NCBI RefSeq assembly: GCF_029893105.1 | Contig: NZ_JARXWG010000003.1 | Coordinates: 158,403 to 222,402, forward strand | Direction: 5' to 3' | Source of the DNA: Parabacteroides sp. PF5-9 | Lineage (GTDB): Bacteria > Bacteroidota > Bacteroidia > Bacteroidales > Tannerellaceae | Length of the DNA stretch: 64,000 bases | Shown here: piece after piece, positions 24,944-34,419 of the stretch | Numbering within the stretch: position 1 is the first letter of the stretch | Layout of the letters: every line of letters starts with the position of its first letter | The notes under the pieces: generated by a model | What the model was told of the DNA's origin: nothing | The model's input: only the letters and a program-made list of their open reading frames with translations | Database searches by the model: none | Translations under genes and position numbers: made by a program

Positions 24944-25196
24944 GGGCAGGTTTTCTGACTTGTTCTCCCTTTATCGGCCGCCTTCCCAACGGTTCAATGG
25001 CAATTGACAATGGATAATTGACAACTGTTTTTTGAACCTTTTAATTGTCAATTGTCGATTGTCAACTGTCAATTAATTGTCAGTGGCAACAAGATTTGCC
25101 GGGGTTTTAAGAACTTACAGCTACGGGTACAGTTCCGGATTTTCACCGGATTCCCTTTTACTAACTCTTCCAGAACAGGAATGAGTTACACCATAA
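24944..25196 (-). ncRNA. cobalamin riboswitch with an inserted hairpin
   Basis: On the minus strand the core elements appear in order: GGGAATCCGGTGAAAATCCGG, ACTGTACCCGTAGCTGTAA, GCCACTG, TGGGAAGG, and the B12 box AGTCAGAAAACCTGCCC. They precede btuB by about 50 nt. Between GCCACTG and TGGGAAGG is an unusually long AT-rich insertion of about 90 nt made of 7-bp repeats that can pair over 24 bp (25001-25024 with 25045-25068). The conserved core is intact, so ligand binding should be kept, with repression of the corrinoid operon when cobalamin is plentiful. Confidence 0.93.
25001..25078. repeat. heptamer inverted repeat inside the riboswitch
   Basis: The left arm is CAATTGACAATGGATAATTG plus four bases. 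The right arm at 25045-25068 is its complement with three differences, and further ATTGTCA-type units follow. Both arms repeat every 7 bp. The tract lies in a peripheral riboswitch stem and matches the AT-rich heptamer tracts at 49.0, 37.9 and 63.2 kb in style. Confidence 0.8.
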
Positions 25197-25203
25197 TTTT
25201 CCG

Positions 25204-25211
25204 CAAAGATA
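25204..25211 (-). promoter_or_regulatory. -7 box of the corrinoid operon promoter
   Basis: On the minus strand this reads TATCTTTG, a TAnnTTTG match placed just upstream of the riboswitch, so transcription would start at the aptamer. A -33 box is not clear because the typA terminator hairpin lies there. Confidence 0.6.
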
Positions 25212-25219
25212 GTTGTTTT

Positions 25220-25266
25220 TTATAAAAAGCGGCAGCCTATTCTTTCTTTTTGAAAGAGCGGCTGCT
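25220..25266 (-). terminator. terminator downstream of typA
   Basis: On the minus strand GCAGCC pairs with GGCTGC across an extended CTTTC/GAAAG stem, then CGCTTTTTAT follows. It lies a few bases after the typA stop and just before the corrinoid operon promoter. Confidence 0.6.
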
Positions 25267-25271
25267 TTTAT

Positions 25272-27071
25272 TTATAGTTTGGCTTGTCGTTTCCGGTCGT
25301 TTTCGTCTAATAGGATTTTACGCATACGCATATAATTAGGTGTGATTTCGACATATTCGTCTACCTTTATATACTCTAAGGCATCCTCAAGACTGAATAC
25401 AATAGGAGGTGCTAATGCAACTTTGTCGTCCGAACCGGAAGCGCGCATATTGGTTAGTTTTTTACTTTTAGTGACATTCACCACCAGATCGCCTTCTTTG
25501 GAGTGTTCTCCGACTACCTCTCCGGCATACACCTCTTCTCCCGGTGGGATAAAGAAACGACCGCGTGATTGAAGGTTGTTTAAGGCATAGGCAAAAGCTG
25601 TTCCGGTTTCCATCGCTATGATCGAACCGTTCATTCGTCTTTCGATTTCTCCTTTCCAGGGTTGATATTCCAGAAAGCGGTGAGCCATAATCGCTTCGCC
25701 GGCCGAGGCTGTGAGAACAGCATTGTTTAAGCCGATGATACCGCGTGAGGGGATAGTGAATTCCAGGTGGATCCGACCGTTCTTGTTCTCCATCATGGTC
25801 ATTTCACCTTTACGTTTGGTGACCATGTCGATGATCCGGCTGGAACTCTCTTCCGGAAGATTTACCGTGAGTTGTTCGATCGGCTCGCATTTGACGCCGT
25901 CGATCTCTTTAATGATCACTTGTGGTTGTCCGACCTGTAGCTCGTATCCTTCCCGACGCATAGTTTCGATCAGTACGGATAAATGCAATACACCGCGGCC
26001 GTAGACCAACCAGGAGTCGGCAGAGTCTGTGGCAACAACTCGCAATGCCAGGTTCTTGTCTAACTCCTTTTGAAGCCGTTCATAGATATGACGGGAGGTG
26101 ACGAATTTTCCGTCTTTACCAAAAAATGGCGAGTTGTTGATTGTGAATAACATCGACATGGTAGGTTCGTCGATCGCGATTGTCGGTAGCGGATCGGGAT
26201 CATTGATGTCGCAAATCGTCTCTCCGATTTCGAATCCTTCAATACCGATGATGGCGCAAATATCACCAGATCTGACCGACTGAACTTTGGTGCGTCCTAA
26301 ACCTTCAAAAACATTGATCTCTTTGATCCTTGATTTGACCATCGCGCCGTCGCGTTTACACAACATGATGTCTTGACCCTCTTTCAATTCTCCCCGGTGA
26401 ACACGCCCTACAGCGATACGTCCTACATATTTCGAATAATCCAGTGAGGTGATCAATAGCTGTGAAGTCCCTTCCAAGACTTCAGGCTCAGGAATATATT
26501 CAATAATACCATCCAATAATGAAAAAATGTCTTGGGTCGGTTTATTCCAATCGTCAGACATCCATCCCTGTTTGGCTGATCCGTAAAAAGTGGGAAAATC
26601 GAGCTGGTTTTCTGTCGCATCCAAGCTGAACATCAGGTCAAAGACCATTTCCTGTACTTCCGAAGGGCGACAGTTGGGTTTGTCTACTTTATTTATAACT
26701 ACCACCGGTTTGAGTCCCAGTTGGATCGCTTTCTGTAATACAAAGCGGGTTTGAGGCATAGGTCCTTCGAAAGCGTCTACCAGTAGTAGGCAACCGTCGG
26801 CCATATTTAAAACACGTTCGACTTCGCCGCCGAAATCGGCATGCCCCGGAGTATCGATGATATTGATCTTATACCCTTTATAATCGATGGATACATTTTT
26901 GGCCAGGATCGTGATCCCACGCTCTCGTTCCAAATCATTACTGTCAAGGAATTGGTCTAAATCGGCATTTTCATCCCGAAAAAGTTTGCCGGCTAATAAC
27001 ATCTTATCGACCAAAGTTGTTTTACCATGGTCTACGTGCGCAATAATTGCGATGTTTCTGATCTTTTGCAT
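25272..27071 (-). CDS. typA: ribosome-associated translational GTPase TypA/BipA
   Basis: A 599-residue GTPase of the elongation-factor family that acts on the 50S subunit, in ribosome assembly and stress adaptation. The G motifs are plain: G1 [14 protein letters not shown] near residue 10, G3 [15 protein letters not shown] near 72, and G4 NKVDKPNCR near 126. The beta-barrel domain 2, the EF-G-like domains and the BipA C-terminal domain ([33 protein letters not shown]) follow. Length is standard. It is a single gene, divergent from rpsO, with a TACTTTTG promoter box 21 bp upstream. Confidence 0.97.
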   Translation of the reverse strand: MQKIRNIAIIAHVDHGKTTLVDKMLLAGKLFRDENADLDQFLDSNDLERERGITILAKNVSIDYKGYKINIIDTPGHADFGGEVERVLNMADGCLLLVDAFEGPMPQTRFVLQKAIQLGLKPVVVINKVDKPNCRPSEVQEMVFDLMFSLDATENQLDFPTFYGSAKQGWMSDDWNKPTQDIFSLLDGIIEYIPEPEVLEGTSQLLITSLDYSKYVGRIAVGRVHRGELKEGQDIMLCKRDGAMVKSRIKEINVFEGLGRTKVQSVRSGDICAIIGIEGFEIGETICDINDPDPLPTIAIDEPTMSMLFTINNSPFFGKDGKFVTSRHIYERLQKELDKNLALRVVATDSADSWLVYGRGVLHLSVLIETMRREGYELQVGQPQVIIKEIDGVKCEPIEQLTVNLPEESSSRIIDMVTKRKGEMTMMENKNGRIHLEFTIPSRGIIGLNNAVLTASAGEAIMAHRFLEYQPWKGEIERRMNGSIIAMETGTAFAYALNNLQSRGRFFIPPGEEVYAGEVVGEHSKEGDLVVNVTKSKKLTNMRASGSDDKVALAPPIVFSLEDALEYIKVDEYVEITPNYMRMRKILLDENDRKRQAKL

Positions 27072-27092
27072 TGAAGACTAAATTTGTGGGCA

Positions 27093-27100
27093 CAAAAGTA
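27093..27100 (-). promoter_or_regulatory. -7 promoter box of typA
   Basis: On the minus strand this reads TACTTTTG, matching TAnnTTTG, 21 bp before the typA start codon. No -33 TTTG at the usual spacing. Confidence 0.5.
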
Positions 27101-27165
27101 CGACAATTTTATTAGAACTTTGTGGGTGTAAAACGGTAAAATAGAAAAAAGATCATCTCCGACAC

Positions 27166-27195
27166 TTGTGATTCAAAAAATAATCCATATATTTG
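27166..27195 (+). promoter_or_regulatory. rpsO promoter
   Basis: TTG at 27166-27168 and TATATTTG at 27188-27195 are separated by 19 bp, fitting the Bacteroidetes TTTG-N19-TAnnTTTG promoter. They leave a leader of about 40 nt before rpsO, in which ribosomal protein S15 autoregulation could act. Confidence 0.7.
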
Positions 27196-27243
27196 CAGCC
27201 GCTTAAATAACATAGTATTAATTTATTAAAGTAACAAAGAATC

Positions 27244-27519
27244 ATGTATTTAGATTCAGCAAAAAAAGAAGAATTATTTGAAAAACACGGAAGAGCAAAG
27301 TCGGCAAAAGATACCGGTTCTCCGGAAAGCCAGATCGCTTTGTTTACATTCCGTATTGCTCATCTGACTGAGCATTTGAAAAAGAATCACAAAGATCACA
27401 GTACTGAAAGAGCTTTGAAAATGTTGGTAGGTAAACGTCGTCGCTTGTTGGATTATCTGACTAAAAAAGATATCAATCGCTACCGTGCTATCATCAAGGA
27501 ACTTGGAATCAGAAAATAA
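27244..27519 (+). CDS. rpsO: 30S ribosomal protein S15
   Basis: A 91-residue four-helix protein that binds the central domain of 16S rRNA early in 30S assembly. Signatures include KDTGSPESQIALFTFRIAHL (residues 22-41) with the conserved TGSPE turn. The later blocks are LKKNHKDHSTERALKMLVGKR and RLLDYLTKKDINRYRAII. Length is close to the usual 89. It has its own promoter (27166-27195) and its own intrinsic terminator (27540-27578), so it is a single-gene transcript. Confidence 0.98.
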   Translation: MYLDSAKKEELFEKHGRAKSAKDTGSPESQIALFTFRIAHLTEHLKKNHKDHSTERALKMLVGKRRRLLDYLTKKDINRYRAIIKELGIRK

Positions 27520-27539
27520 GAGGTTCATAATAATCATTA

Positions 27540-27578
27540 AAAAGACTGCTTCAACTATCATATTGAAGCAGTCTTTTT
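27540..27578 (+). terminator. rpsO intrinsic terminator
   Basis: A 15-bp stem (AAAAGACTGCTTCAA / TTGAAGCAGTCTTTT) with an 8-nt loop, followed by T residues, 20 bp after the rpsO stop. Confidence 0.92.
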
Positions 27579-27659
27579 GTTTTTAATGCATCTATATAAT
27601 AGGTTCATATCCTTTTTCTTTTTTTTACAGAACCTATAACTTCAAACAGACAGCAACAA

Positions 27660-28547
27660 ATGACAAACCTTACATATGCGTTTAATCTCCCTGTGCAGTT
27701 TAAACGTTACAAACAGAAGCGGATAAAGAGGCAACTGTTAAAGAAGTATAGCTATTTACTTCAGGATTCCAAACTACAGGAAGAGCAAAAAAAAGCGGAT
27801 ACACGGTTTCTTTATCCGATATGGGTATGCTGGTGGCAGGGGGAAGAAAAAATGCCTGAATTGGTAAAGGCGTGTTATCAATCACTACTTCAAGGAGCAA
27901 ACGGGCATCCTGTTCATCTGATTACGAAAGAAAATTATACCGATTATATCACACTTCCATCCTATATCATGGAAAAGGTCGAAAGCGGAATGATCACATT
28001 GACTCATCTTTCGGATATCATACGTGTTTGTCTGATCTATACGCACGGTGGATTATGGATCGATTCGACGATACTGGTTACACAATCATTGCCTGAGTTT
28101 GATTCTTGCTTTTTTAGTATCAAACATAAAAAGAAGGGAGTCCATGTTTCGGATTATCGCTGGACCTCATTTCTCCTATATGGAGAAAAAGAGAATCTTT
28201 TGTGTTATTTTCTCCGATTATTTTTCTTTACTTATTGGGAGCGTGAGTGCAAATTGATCACCTACCTTATGATCGATTATGTCATATCAATTGCATATGA
28301 TGCGATACCAGCTATAACGAAAATGATCGACGATGTTCCTTTTAATAATTTGCATCATAACGATCTTCGTTATCTGCTTAAAACCAATGAAGCCTATAAT
28401 ACACTTTTATTTCAAGAACTCTGTTCGGAAACTTATCTTCATAAACTAACTTGGAAAAGGGCGTTTGAGAAATACACCAAGAAGAATGAATGGACCTTTT
28501 ATGAATACCTTATTGTACATTATTTGCATGAGGATGCAGAAGTGTAA
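27660..28547 (+). CDS. capsular polysaccharide synthesis glycosyltransferase (Caps_synth family)
   Basis: A 295-residue cytoplasmic glycosyltransferase without signal or membrane helix. Key blocks are IWVCWWQGEEKMPELVKACYQS near residue 53, and SDIIRVCLIYTHGGLWIDST near 118. The latter carries the GG-x-W-x-D motif of the DXD-type sugar transferases related to the mannosyltransferase OCH1/TcdB group. It probably adds a sugar to capsule or lipopolysaccharide. It stands alone between the rpsO terminator and a 286-bp gap, away from any polysaccharide cluster. Donor and acceptor are unknown. Confidence 0.8.
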   Translation: MTNLTYAFNLPVQFKRYKQKRIKRQLLKKYSYLLQDSKLQEEQKKADTRFLYPIWVCWWQGEEKMPELVKACYQSLLQGANGHPVHLITKENYTDYITLPSYIMEKVESGMITLTHLSDIIRVCLIYTHGGLWIDSTILVTQSLPEFDSCFFSIKHKKKGVHVSDYRWTSFLLYGEKENLLCYFLRLFFFTYWERECKLITYLMIDYVISIAYDAIPAITKMIDDVPFNNLHHNDLRYLLKTNEAYNTLLFQELCSETYLHKLTWKRAFEKYTKKNEWTFYEYLIVHYLHEDAEV

Positions 28548-28594
28548 AGTCAGATAAAAAAGAAAAAAGGACTACTCGCCCTTTCCTAAAACAA

Positions 28595-28615
28595 TTAAAG
28601 GCTGTCTTCACAGAC
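28595..28615 (+). terminator. possible hairpin after the glycosyltransferase gene
   Basis: GGCTGTCT pairs with AGACAACC around a 4-nt loop with one mismatch. The U tract is poor. It is 50 bp after the gene and may be a leader hairpin rather than a terminator. Confidence 0.35.
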
Positions 28616-28657
28616 AACCCCTAACCAAATTTTGTTAACCTTAAATCTAATACTATT

Positions 28658-28720
28658 ATGAAAAAACCACGATACAAAGATAGGCTTCCCAGATCCTTTT
28701 GTCAATACATTTCCGGCTAA
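28658..28720 (+). CDS. possible 20-residue leader peptide
   Basis: A short frame with ATG in a run reading CTAATACTATTATGAAAAAAC encodes a basic 20-residue peptide (MKKPRYKDRLPRSFCQYISG) ending in TAA. The surrounding leader (CTAACC, TTAACCTTAAATC) resembles 5' leaders common in Bacteroidales. It may be a remnant of a larger gene. No family or function is known to me, and it may not be translated. Confidence 0.2.
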   Translation: MKKPRYKDRLPRSFCQYISG

Positions 28721-28869
28721 TAGATGTTAAGCAGGACGGCGTTTGCCGCTAAAAAATGTTACATAACATGAAACTAAGTATATTATAACAATAGTTCGTT
28801 AAAATTAAAGATCATTTCACCGATTTTGTATTTTTGTCATTCTCACTTTACTCAGAAAAGTATGCTTCT

Positions 28870-30066
28870 ATGAAAAAGGTCATTTTATCCTATTTGATCA
28901 GTTGTAGTCTGATCGTTACAGCATATGCTGTTCCTCCCAAGAAACAGTCGTTGGTCTTAGGTGCCGAGCGGTTGGATGTACTTACGGAAATATTAAAGGA
29001 CAAACGGGTTGGCTTAGTGGTGAATCAAACATCAATATTGGAAAATCAAAACATTCATCTATTGGACGCTTTATTGGACTTAAATGTTGCAGTAAAGAAA
29101 GTGTTTGCTCCCGAGCATGGTTTTCGGGGGACAGCAGAAGCAGGCGAAAAAATAGAAGACGGTCGCGATCAACGAACTGGTTTGCCGATCATCTCTATTT
29201 ATGGCAAAAATGTCAAGCCTACCCCTGCTCAATTAGCAGATATAGATGTGTTGGTGTTTGATATACAGGATGTAGGCGCTCGTTTTTACACCTATATAAG
29301 TACCATGCATTATGTGATGGAGGCTTGTGCGGAAAATGATAAAATGTGTGTTGTCTTGGATCGTCCCAACCCGAATGACTTTATAGATGGTCCAGTATTG
29401 CAAAAAGGGTATGAATCCTTTGTCGGTATGCATCCTATTCCTCTTTTGCATGGCTTGACGGTGGGTGAGTTAGCTCAAATGATAAACGGCGAAGGTTGGT
29501 TGAAAAGCAAGCCTTCCAAATGTCAATTGCAGGTCGTAAAAATGGAAAACTGGGCACATGGTGATCCTTATTGGTTGCCTGTAAAGCCTTCTCCGAATCT
29601 GCCCAACGATCAGGCAATACGGCTTTATGCATCTCTCTGTCTTTTTGAAGCAACAACGATAAGTATTGGGCGAGGCACCTATTTCCCCTTTCAAGTTATT
29701 GGCTATCCGGACCAAAAATTTGGAACGTTTAGTTTTACACCAGTCTCTTTACCGGGCTTTGATGCCAATCCGCTTCAAAAAGAGAAGGAGTGTTTTGGTA
29801 TTGATCTTCGCGAATACCCTTTTGAAGGTGGCTTTACATTGCGTTTTCTCTTAGATTTTTATGAAAAATCGGGTAGAGACGATCTCTTTTTCTTTGCCCG
29901 TCCGCAATGGTTTGACCAACTGTCGGGCACCAATGTGCTCCGTATGCAGCTTATCAGTGGCTTTTCCGAAGAAGAGATACGGGCGGCCTGGCAAGCAGAT
30001 CTCGATCTCTATAAAGAGATGAGAAAGAAATACCTGTTGTATGCAGATTATGAAGAAGCCAATTAG
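28870..30066 (+). CDS. namZ: NamZ-type exo-beta-N-acetylmuramidase (DUF1343)
   Basis: A 398-residue exported protein. I start at the ATG giving MKKVILSYLISCSLIVTAYA, a clear signal peptide, rather than at the upstream TTG. DUF1343 blocks are present: GAERLDVL, KRVGLVVNQTS near residue 45, KVFAPEHGFRGTAEAGE near 80, FDIQDVGARFYTYISTMHY near 132 and VVLDRPNPNDFIDGP near 165. NamZ of Tannerella and Bacillus releases N-acetylmuramic acid from peptidoglycan ends, so recycling or scavenging of MurNAc is the expected role. A -7-like TATTTTTG lies at 28829-28836. The gene ends 5 bp from the convergent kinase gene. Confidence 0.88.
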   Translation: MKKVILSYLISCSLIVTAYAVPPKKQSLVLGAERLDVLTEILKDKRVGLVVNQTSILENQNIHLLDALLDLNVAVKKVFAPEHGFRGTAEAGEKIEDGRDQRTGLPIISIYGKNVKPTPAQLADIDVLVFDIQDVGARFYTYISTMHYVMEACAENDKMCVVLDRPNPNDFIDGPVLQKGYESFVGMHPIPLLHGLTVGELAQMINGEGWLKSKPSKCQLQVVKMENWAHGDPYWLPVKPSPNLPNDQAIRLYASLCLFEATTISIGRGTYFPFQVIGYPDQKFGTFSFTPVSLPGFDANPLQKEKECFGIDLREYPFEGGFTLRFLLDFYEKSGRDDLFFFARPQWFDQLSGTNVLRMQLISGFSEEEIRAAWQADLDLYKEMRKKYLLYADYEEAN

Positions 30067-30071
30067 TCGAT

Positions 30072-32768
30072 TCAACTAACAATCTTACCCAGATAAGTCG
30101 AGATTACTTTTCGTAATTGATCTGGATTGATCGGTTTAGAGACATAATCGTTGAATCCGCTCTGTTTAACGCGTTGCTCATCTTCTGCAAAAGCCAATGC
30201 CGTCACTGCAATAATCGGAATAAGCGCATTGTCTTTTCTGATCTCACGAGTCGCTTCATACCCATCCATCAGTGGCATTTTGAGATCCATCAGAATAAGG
30301 TGCGGATGATATTTATGATACATTTTAACAGCCTCTTCCCCATTATATGCATGAATCAGGTTAAAGTCTTTCAGCATCGACCGGAAAAGCGTATAATTAC
30401 TGCTGTTGTCTTCGGCGATCAGGATGGTTGTTTGAGAGGAGGACACTTCTGGAAGTTCTTCTTTCAGAGGTTTTTCTTCTTCCTCTTCTTTTGAGTGGTT
30501 CAAGATCACTGATTCGGGTAGTGTAAACCAGAACGTAGAACCTTTTCCAAATTCAGATTCAACCCCTATTTCACCATTCATTCGGTTGACAATCGTTTGG
30601 CAAATGGACAATCCCAGTCCGGTACCTTGTATAAAACTGTTCAATTTGATAAACCGTTGGAAAACCTTGTCTTTTCCTTCCTGTGTCATGCCGCAGCCGG
30701 TGTCGGTGACATAGAAGTACAATTCATTACCCCGGTGACGGTAACCGAACGTGATACTACCCTCTGTGGTAAATTTTATTGCGTTATTGATGAAGTTCGT
30801 GACGACTTGTGCCAATCGGTTTTTGTCTGTCTGAATGATGCAGTTCGGTATTTTTTCGGCAAAAGCAATTTCCACCCCATTGGTAATTTTCAACCGGGAA
30901 GATTGTTCTATATCCGTAAACAGGTCGTTTACATTGACATCGCTATTCACAAAGTCGAGTGTTCCGGCTTCGATCTTTGCCAGATCGAGGATGTCATTAA
31001 TGAGTTGAAGCAACAGTTCATTGTTGCTGTTTATTATTTTGACATATTCTTCACGTTCTTCAGCCGATTCAGCCACAGACAGCAGAGCCGAGAATCCGAC
31101 AATAGCATTTAATGGTGTGCGGATTTCATGGCTCATATTTGCCAGGAAAGCGGATTTCAGGCGATCGGATTCTTCCGCCTTCTCTTTGGCCTCGCGCAGT
31201 TCGAATTCGACCATTTTCTGTTTGGTGACATCCTCTTTTTTGGAGACGACGCCCAATACATGCCCTTTTTCATCCAATACAGGTTTTGCCAATACATGGA
31301 TGTATTTTCCATCTTTGTTGCAATCTTTGGTGACCTCCACTATTCCCTTGGTTTTCATCGCACTAATGATAGTACACTTGTCGCAATAAGGCATTTGCGG
31401 ATGATCTACTAAAAAGCAATTATTGGGACCATACTGTGGTTCACAGGGGTAGTGGAGTCCATTTTCCCATTTAATGGTATAGTCGGGGTTGATGAATTTA
31501 ATGGAAGATTCCACATTGTTCATAATCAATTCGTTGTCTTTTTTTAGATCCAACAACCGGTCTTTCAGGTTTTTGGTACGTACTAAAAAGATCAACAACA
31601 TGATGAGGAAAATAAACAGGATGGTTATGACAATGAGCAGAATTTCATACGTATATTTTGAAAACAAACTCTCATCTTGATTGATTAATAGCGTGTTTGC
31701 TGGTAGTTGAGCCTGACTCAGGCCAAATTCTTTTAATTTTTTCGAATCAAAGGTATAGCAGTTGGGTATTGTTTCGATATGAATATCCTCTTTCGCTGTT
31801 TCTTTAGATAGTATATGATACGCCTGTAAGGCCAAATCTTTTCCCAGGTTACGGAATTGGGGATAATACCCGCCGATTGCCCAGTGGTTTAACCCCATGG
31901 ATGTTAAGGAAAAGGCCGGAATGTGCGGATTGGCGCTCATCATCGTATACGTGGCGTTCCCTACAAAATAACCGTCGTTTACATCCACCCGCCATGTTCC
32001 AATAAGTATGACTGTCTTGGGAGGGAGTTGACCGATTTGTTCAGCAATGGTATAGATACTATATTTTCGCCCATCAAGAAATATCGGGTTGAGATCAGGA
32101 ACCTTATTCATCTCCTTTTTGACAAAAGTCTGAAGTGCCAGACCTCCATAGGTGTTGTCCGTTATCAGGGCAATATTTTCTGTGTCGGGATAGAAATCGC
32201 GAATGAGCTCCACATTTTTAAGCACATCGTAAGTGTAAAAGAATCCGCCGACGGTATGTCCTTTATCGGTGAAGCTTTGCACATCGACATATGTCGGTTC
32301 CCATTCCGGCAGATAAGCGGTTGAGTCCGGCAGGTAGATCGCATTCTGGCTGGTCATCCCACAAATGACAGGCACATCCTCCAAAAGCGGCTCATCCTGG
32401 GAGATATAGGCCGACCAGGCCTCTTGTCCTAAAAAGATGATGAGTTTAGGTTTGTTTTTACCCGTATATTTTGCTAGGATATCTTTTAACCGTTCTTTCC
32501 ACAAGGGGGCTTCAGGCAGGTTTTTACAGTCCATGTTCTCTACCGTAACAATAGAAATGGTATCCCCCAGTTGATTCAACTCTTCATAGAATTCGGAGAT
32601 ATTGGCAGTCGTATTACGATTGTCCGGATTATATGAACTAATAATAAGTATGGGCTGTTTGTCTACGGCATAAATGGTGGAACATGCCATAAAAAACAAC
32701 CCCATGCATAGTATCATTAAGCGCAAATCACACAAGCGTTTATTGATTGTTTGTATACGATTAACCAT
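30072..32768 (-). CDS. hybrid sensor histidine kinase with periplasmic ABC-type sensor and Cys-rich PAS domain
   Basis: About 898 residues from the Met giving [11 protein letters not shown] start 72 bp upstream is possible but adds an unlikely leader. An N-terminal signal anchor is followed by a periplasmic ABC-substrate-binding-like sensor ([14 protein letters not shown] onwards), a transmembrane helix ([20 protein letters not shown]) and a PAS domain with four Cys, including CDKC. The HisKA H-box is [15 protein letters not shown]; the ATPase has an N-box (FINNAIKFT), DTGCGM and GTGLGLSI. A receiver follows with phospho-acceptor Asp in ILMDLKMP. No DNA-binding domain is present, so a phosphorelay partner is encoded elsewhere. 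Confidence 0.9.
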   Translation of the reverse strand: MVNRIQTINKRLCDLRLMILCMGLFFMACSTIYAVDKQPILIISSYNPDNRNTTANISEFYEELNQLGDTISIVTVENMDCKNLPEAPLWKERLKDILAKYTGKNKPKLIIFLGQEAWSAYISQDEPLLEDVPVICGMTSQNAIYLPDSTAYLPEWEPTYVDVQSFTDKGHTVGGFFYTYDVLKNVELIRDFYPDTENIALITDNTYGGLALQTFVKKEMNKVPDLNPIFLDGRKYSIYTIAEQIGQLPPKTVILIGTWRVDVNDGYFVGNATYTMMSANPHIPAFSLTSMGLNHWAIGGYYPQFRNLGKDLALQAYHILSKETAKEDIHIETIPNCYTFDSKKLKEFGLSQAQLPANTLLINQDESLFSKYTYEILLIVITILFIFLIMLLIFLVRTKNLKDRLLDLKKDNELIMNNVESSIKFINPDYTIKWENGLHYPCEPQYGPNNCFLVDHPQMPYCDKCTIISAMKTKGIVEVTKDCNKDGKYIHVLAKPVLDEKGHVLGVVSKKEDVTKQKMVEFELREAKEKAEESDRLKSAFLANMSHEIRTPLNAIVGFSALLSVAESAEEREEYVKIINSNNELLLQLINDILDLAKIEAGTLDFVNSDVNVNDLFTDIEQSSRLKITNGVEIAFAEKIPNCIIQTDKNRLAQVVTNFINNAIKFTTEGSITFGYRHRGNELYFYVTDTGCGMTQEGKDKVFQRFIKLNSFIQGTGLGLSICQTIVNRMNGEIGVESEFGKGSTFWFTLPESVILNHSKEEEEEKPLKEELPEVSSSQTTILIAEDNSSNYTLFRSMLKDFNLIHAYNGEEAVKMYHKYHPHLILMDLKMPLMDGYEATREIRKDNALIPIIAVTALAFAEDEQRVKQSGFNDYVSKPINPDQLRKVISTYLGKIVS

Positions 32769-32925
32769 TTGCATATAGTTATAAAAACAGGATATACTCC
32801 TTGTATTGTAGTGCAAATATGCAAAAAAATTACGAAACAAGGATTAAATCACGATTATTAGCGCTTTTCTAAGGCTTGATTATTAGTGCCTCTTCTAAAA
32901 GAATTTCTTCGGGCATGTTCTCTAT

Positions 32926-32958
32926 TTTGTTGTAATCGTTTCTATTTTTTTACCTTTG
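32926..32958 (+). promoter_or_regulatory. sulfatase gene promoter
   Basis: TTG at 32930-32932 and TACCTTTG at 32951-32958 are 18 bp apart, a good Bacteroidetes promoter, with a leader of about 17 nt before the ATG. Confidence 0.65.
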
Positions 32959-32980
32959 TTCGCTACTAATAAACTCCAAT

Positions 32981-34384
32981 ATGAAAAACCCACAATCAAC
33001 TACCTGTTTTTCCGGATTTTTAATGCTGATAGGCTTTTCCGGATGTATACCTCCTGAAGCACAAACGTTCGAGCCGATCAATGTTATTTACATTTTGGCT
33101 GATGACCTTGGATACGGCGATTTAGGGTGCTATGGCCAGCAAAAAATAAAAACACCGCATATCGACCGGATGGCCAGTGAAGGTCTGTTGTTCACACAAC
33201 ATTATGCCGGTTGTACGGTGAGTGCACCTTCCCGTTGTTCGTTGTTCACCGGATTACATACCGGGCATACGCAGATCCGGGGCAATAAAGAGGTTAAACC
33301 GGAAGGACAGGCTCCCATGATTGCAGGCACCTATACCATCGGCCGATTGATGCAAGAGGCCGGTTATGCGACAGGGCTATTCGGTAAATGGGGATTGGGA
33401 TATCCGGAATCCGAATCCGTGCCCCATACGATGGGGTTCGATGAGTTTTATGGATATAACTGCCAGCGAGAAGCACATAGCTATTATCCCGAGCATTTAT
33501 GGCACAACGGTGATCGGGTTGTTTTCCCAGAAAACAACGCACAGCAGATGATCACCTATTCACAGGATCTAATCCATCAACAGGCGATGCAATTTATTCA
33601 GAGTCATGTGGATAAACCGTTTTTTGCCCTATTGACATATACCTTACCTCATGCCGAATTAAATCTTCCGCACGACTCTATTTATCACTCCTATGAAGCG
33701 GCTTTTGAAGAAGTACCGTATACTGGGGGAGGCTACCGTGATTCGGAAAAACCTTATGCCTCTTTTGCGGCAATGGTTTCGCGTTTGGATCACTATGTCG
33801 GGGAGATTATGGAACTACTCAAGCAAAACGGCTTGGAGAAAAATACGCTTATTCTGTTTACCAGTGATAATGGTCCGCACCAGGAGGGAGGGGCTAATCC
33901 CGATTATTTCCGGAGTTACGGCCCATTGAAAGGAACCAAACGGGCACTTTACGAAGGAGGGATCAGGGTTCCGATGATCGCCTGGTCTCCGGAGCGCGTA
34001 AAAGCCGGAGAGCAGACCGACCATCTCAGTGCTTTCTGGGATGTGATGCCTACTTTAGCCGAATTGACACACACCTCCTTGCCGGTCTCTTCCGATGGTA
34101 TCTCTTTTCTGCCGACCCTATTGATGCAGGGAGAGCAACAACAGCACGATTTTCTGTATTGGGAGTTTCATGAACAAAAAGGGAGACAGGCCGTTCGTTG
34201 TGACAATTGGAAATTGATCCGCCAACCGATTGTGGGAGAAACAAAGTTGGAACTATACGATCTGGACAAGGATATTCATGAAGATCATAATCTGGCCGAA
34301 GAAAACCCGGAGAAGGTCGCCCAATTGGAACAGTTGATGGATAATGCCCGTACCGAATCGACCTTGTTCGATTTTGGCCGATGA
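32981..34384 (+). CDS. Ser-type S1 family sulfatase lipoprotein
   Basis: A 467-residue sulfatase with lipobox FSGC (Cys22), so it is probably membrane-attached in the periplasm or surface. The formylglycine motif is SAPSRCSLFTG, with Ser81 in the modified position, so maturation needs an anaerobic sulfatase-maturating enzyme, which is not in this window. The metal ligands ADDLGYGD (Asp41, Asp42) and the FTSDNGPHQEGG block near 297 are intact. Such enzymes remove sulfate from host glycans (mucin, glycosaminoglycans) or algal polysaccharides; the substrate cannot be told. It is divergent from the kinase gene and is followed by a family B array. Confidence 0.92.
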   Translation: MKNPQSTTCFSGFLMLIGFSGCIPPEAQTFEPINVIYILADDLGYGDLGCYGQQKIKTPHIDRMASEGLLFTQHYAGCTVSAPSRCSLFTGLHTGHTQIRGNKEVKPEGQAPMIAGTYTIGRLMQEAGYATGLFGKWGLGYPESESVPHTMGFDEFYGYNCQREAHSYYPEHLWHNGDRVVFPENNAQQMITYSQDLIHQQAMQFIQSHVDKPFFALLTYTLPHAELNLPHDSIYHSYEAAFEEVPYTGGGYRDSEKPYASFAAMVSRLDHYVGEIMELLKQNGLEKNTLILFTSDNGPHQEGGANPDYFRSYGPLKGTKRALYEGGIRVPMIAWSPERVKAGEQTDHLSAFWDVMPTLAELTHTSLPVSSDGISFLPTLLMQGEQQQHDFLYWEFHEQKGRQAVRCDNWKLIRQPIVGETKLELYDLDKDIHEDHNLAEENPEKVAQLEQLMDNARTESTLFDFGR

Positions 34385-34419
34385 CCGGATGAATTTTCAA
34401 AAAAAATAGGATCATATAT

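Noticed and set aside
28834..28869. Upstream TTG start for NamZ
   Set aside because: The ATG at 28870 gives a clean signal peptide, and the TTG lies in a likely -7 promoter box.
30072..32768. Hybrid two-component system of the AraC-output (HTCS) type
   Set aside because: The protein ends after the receiver domain, with no helix-turn-helix output domain and no Reg_prop periplasmic repeats.
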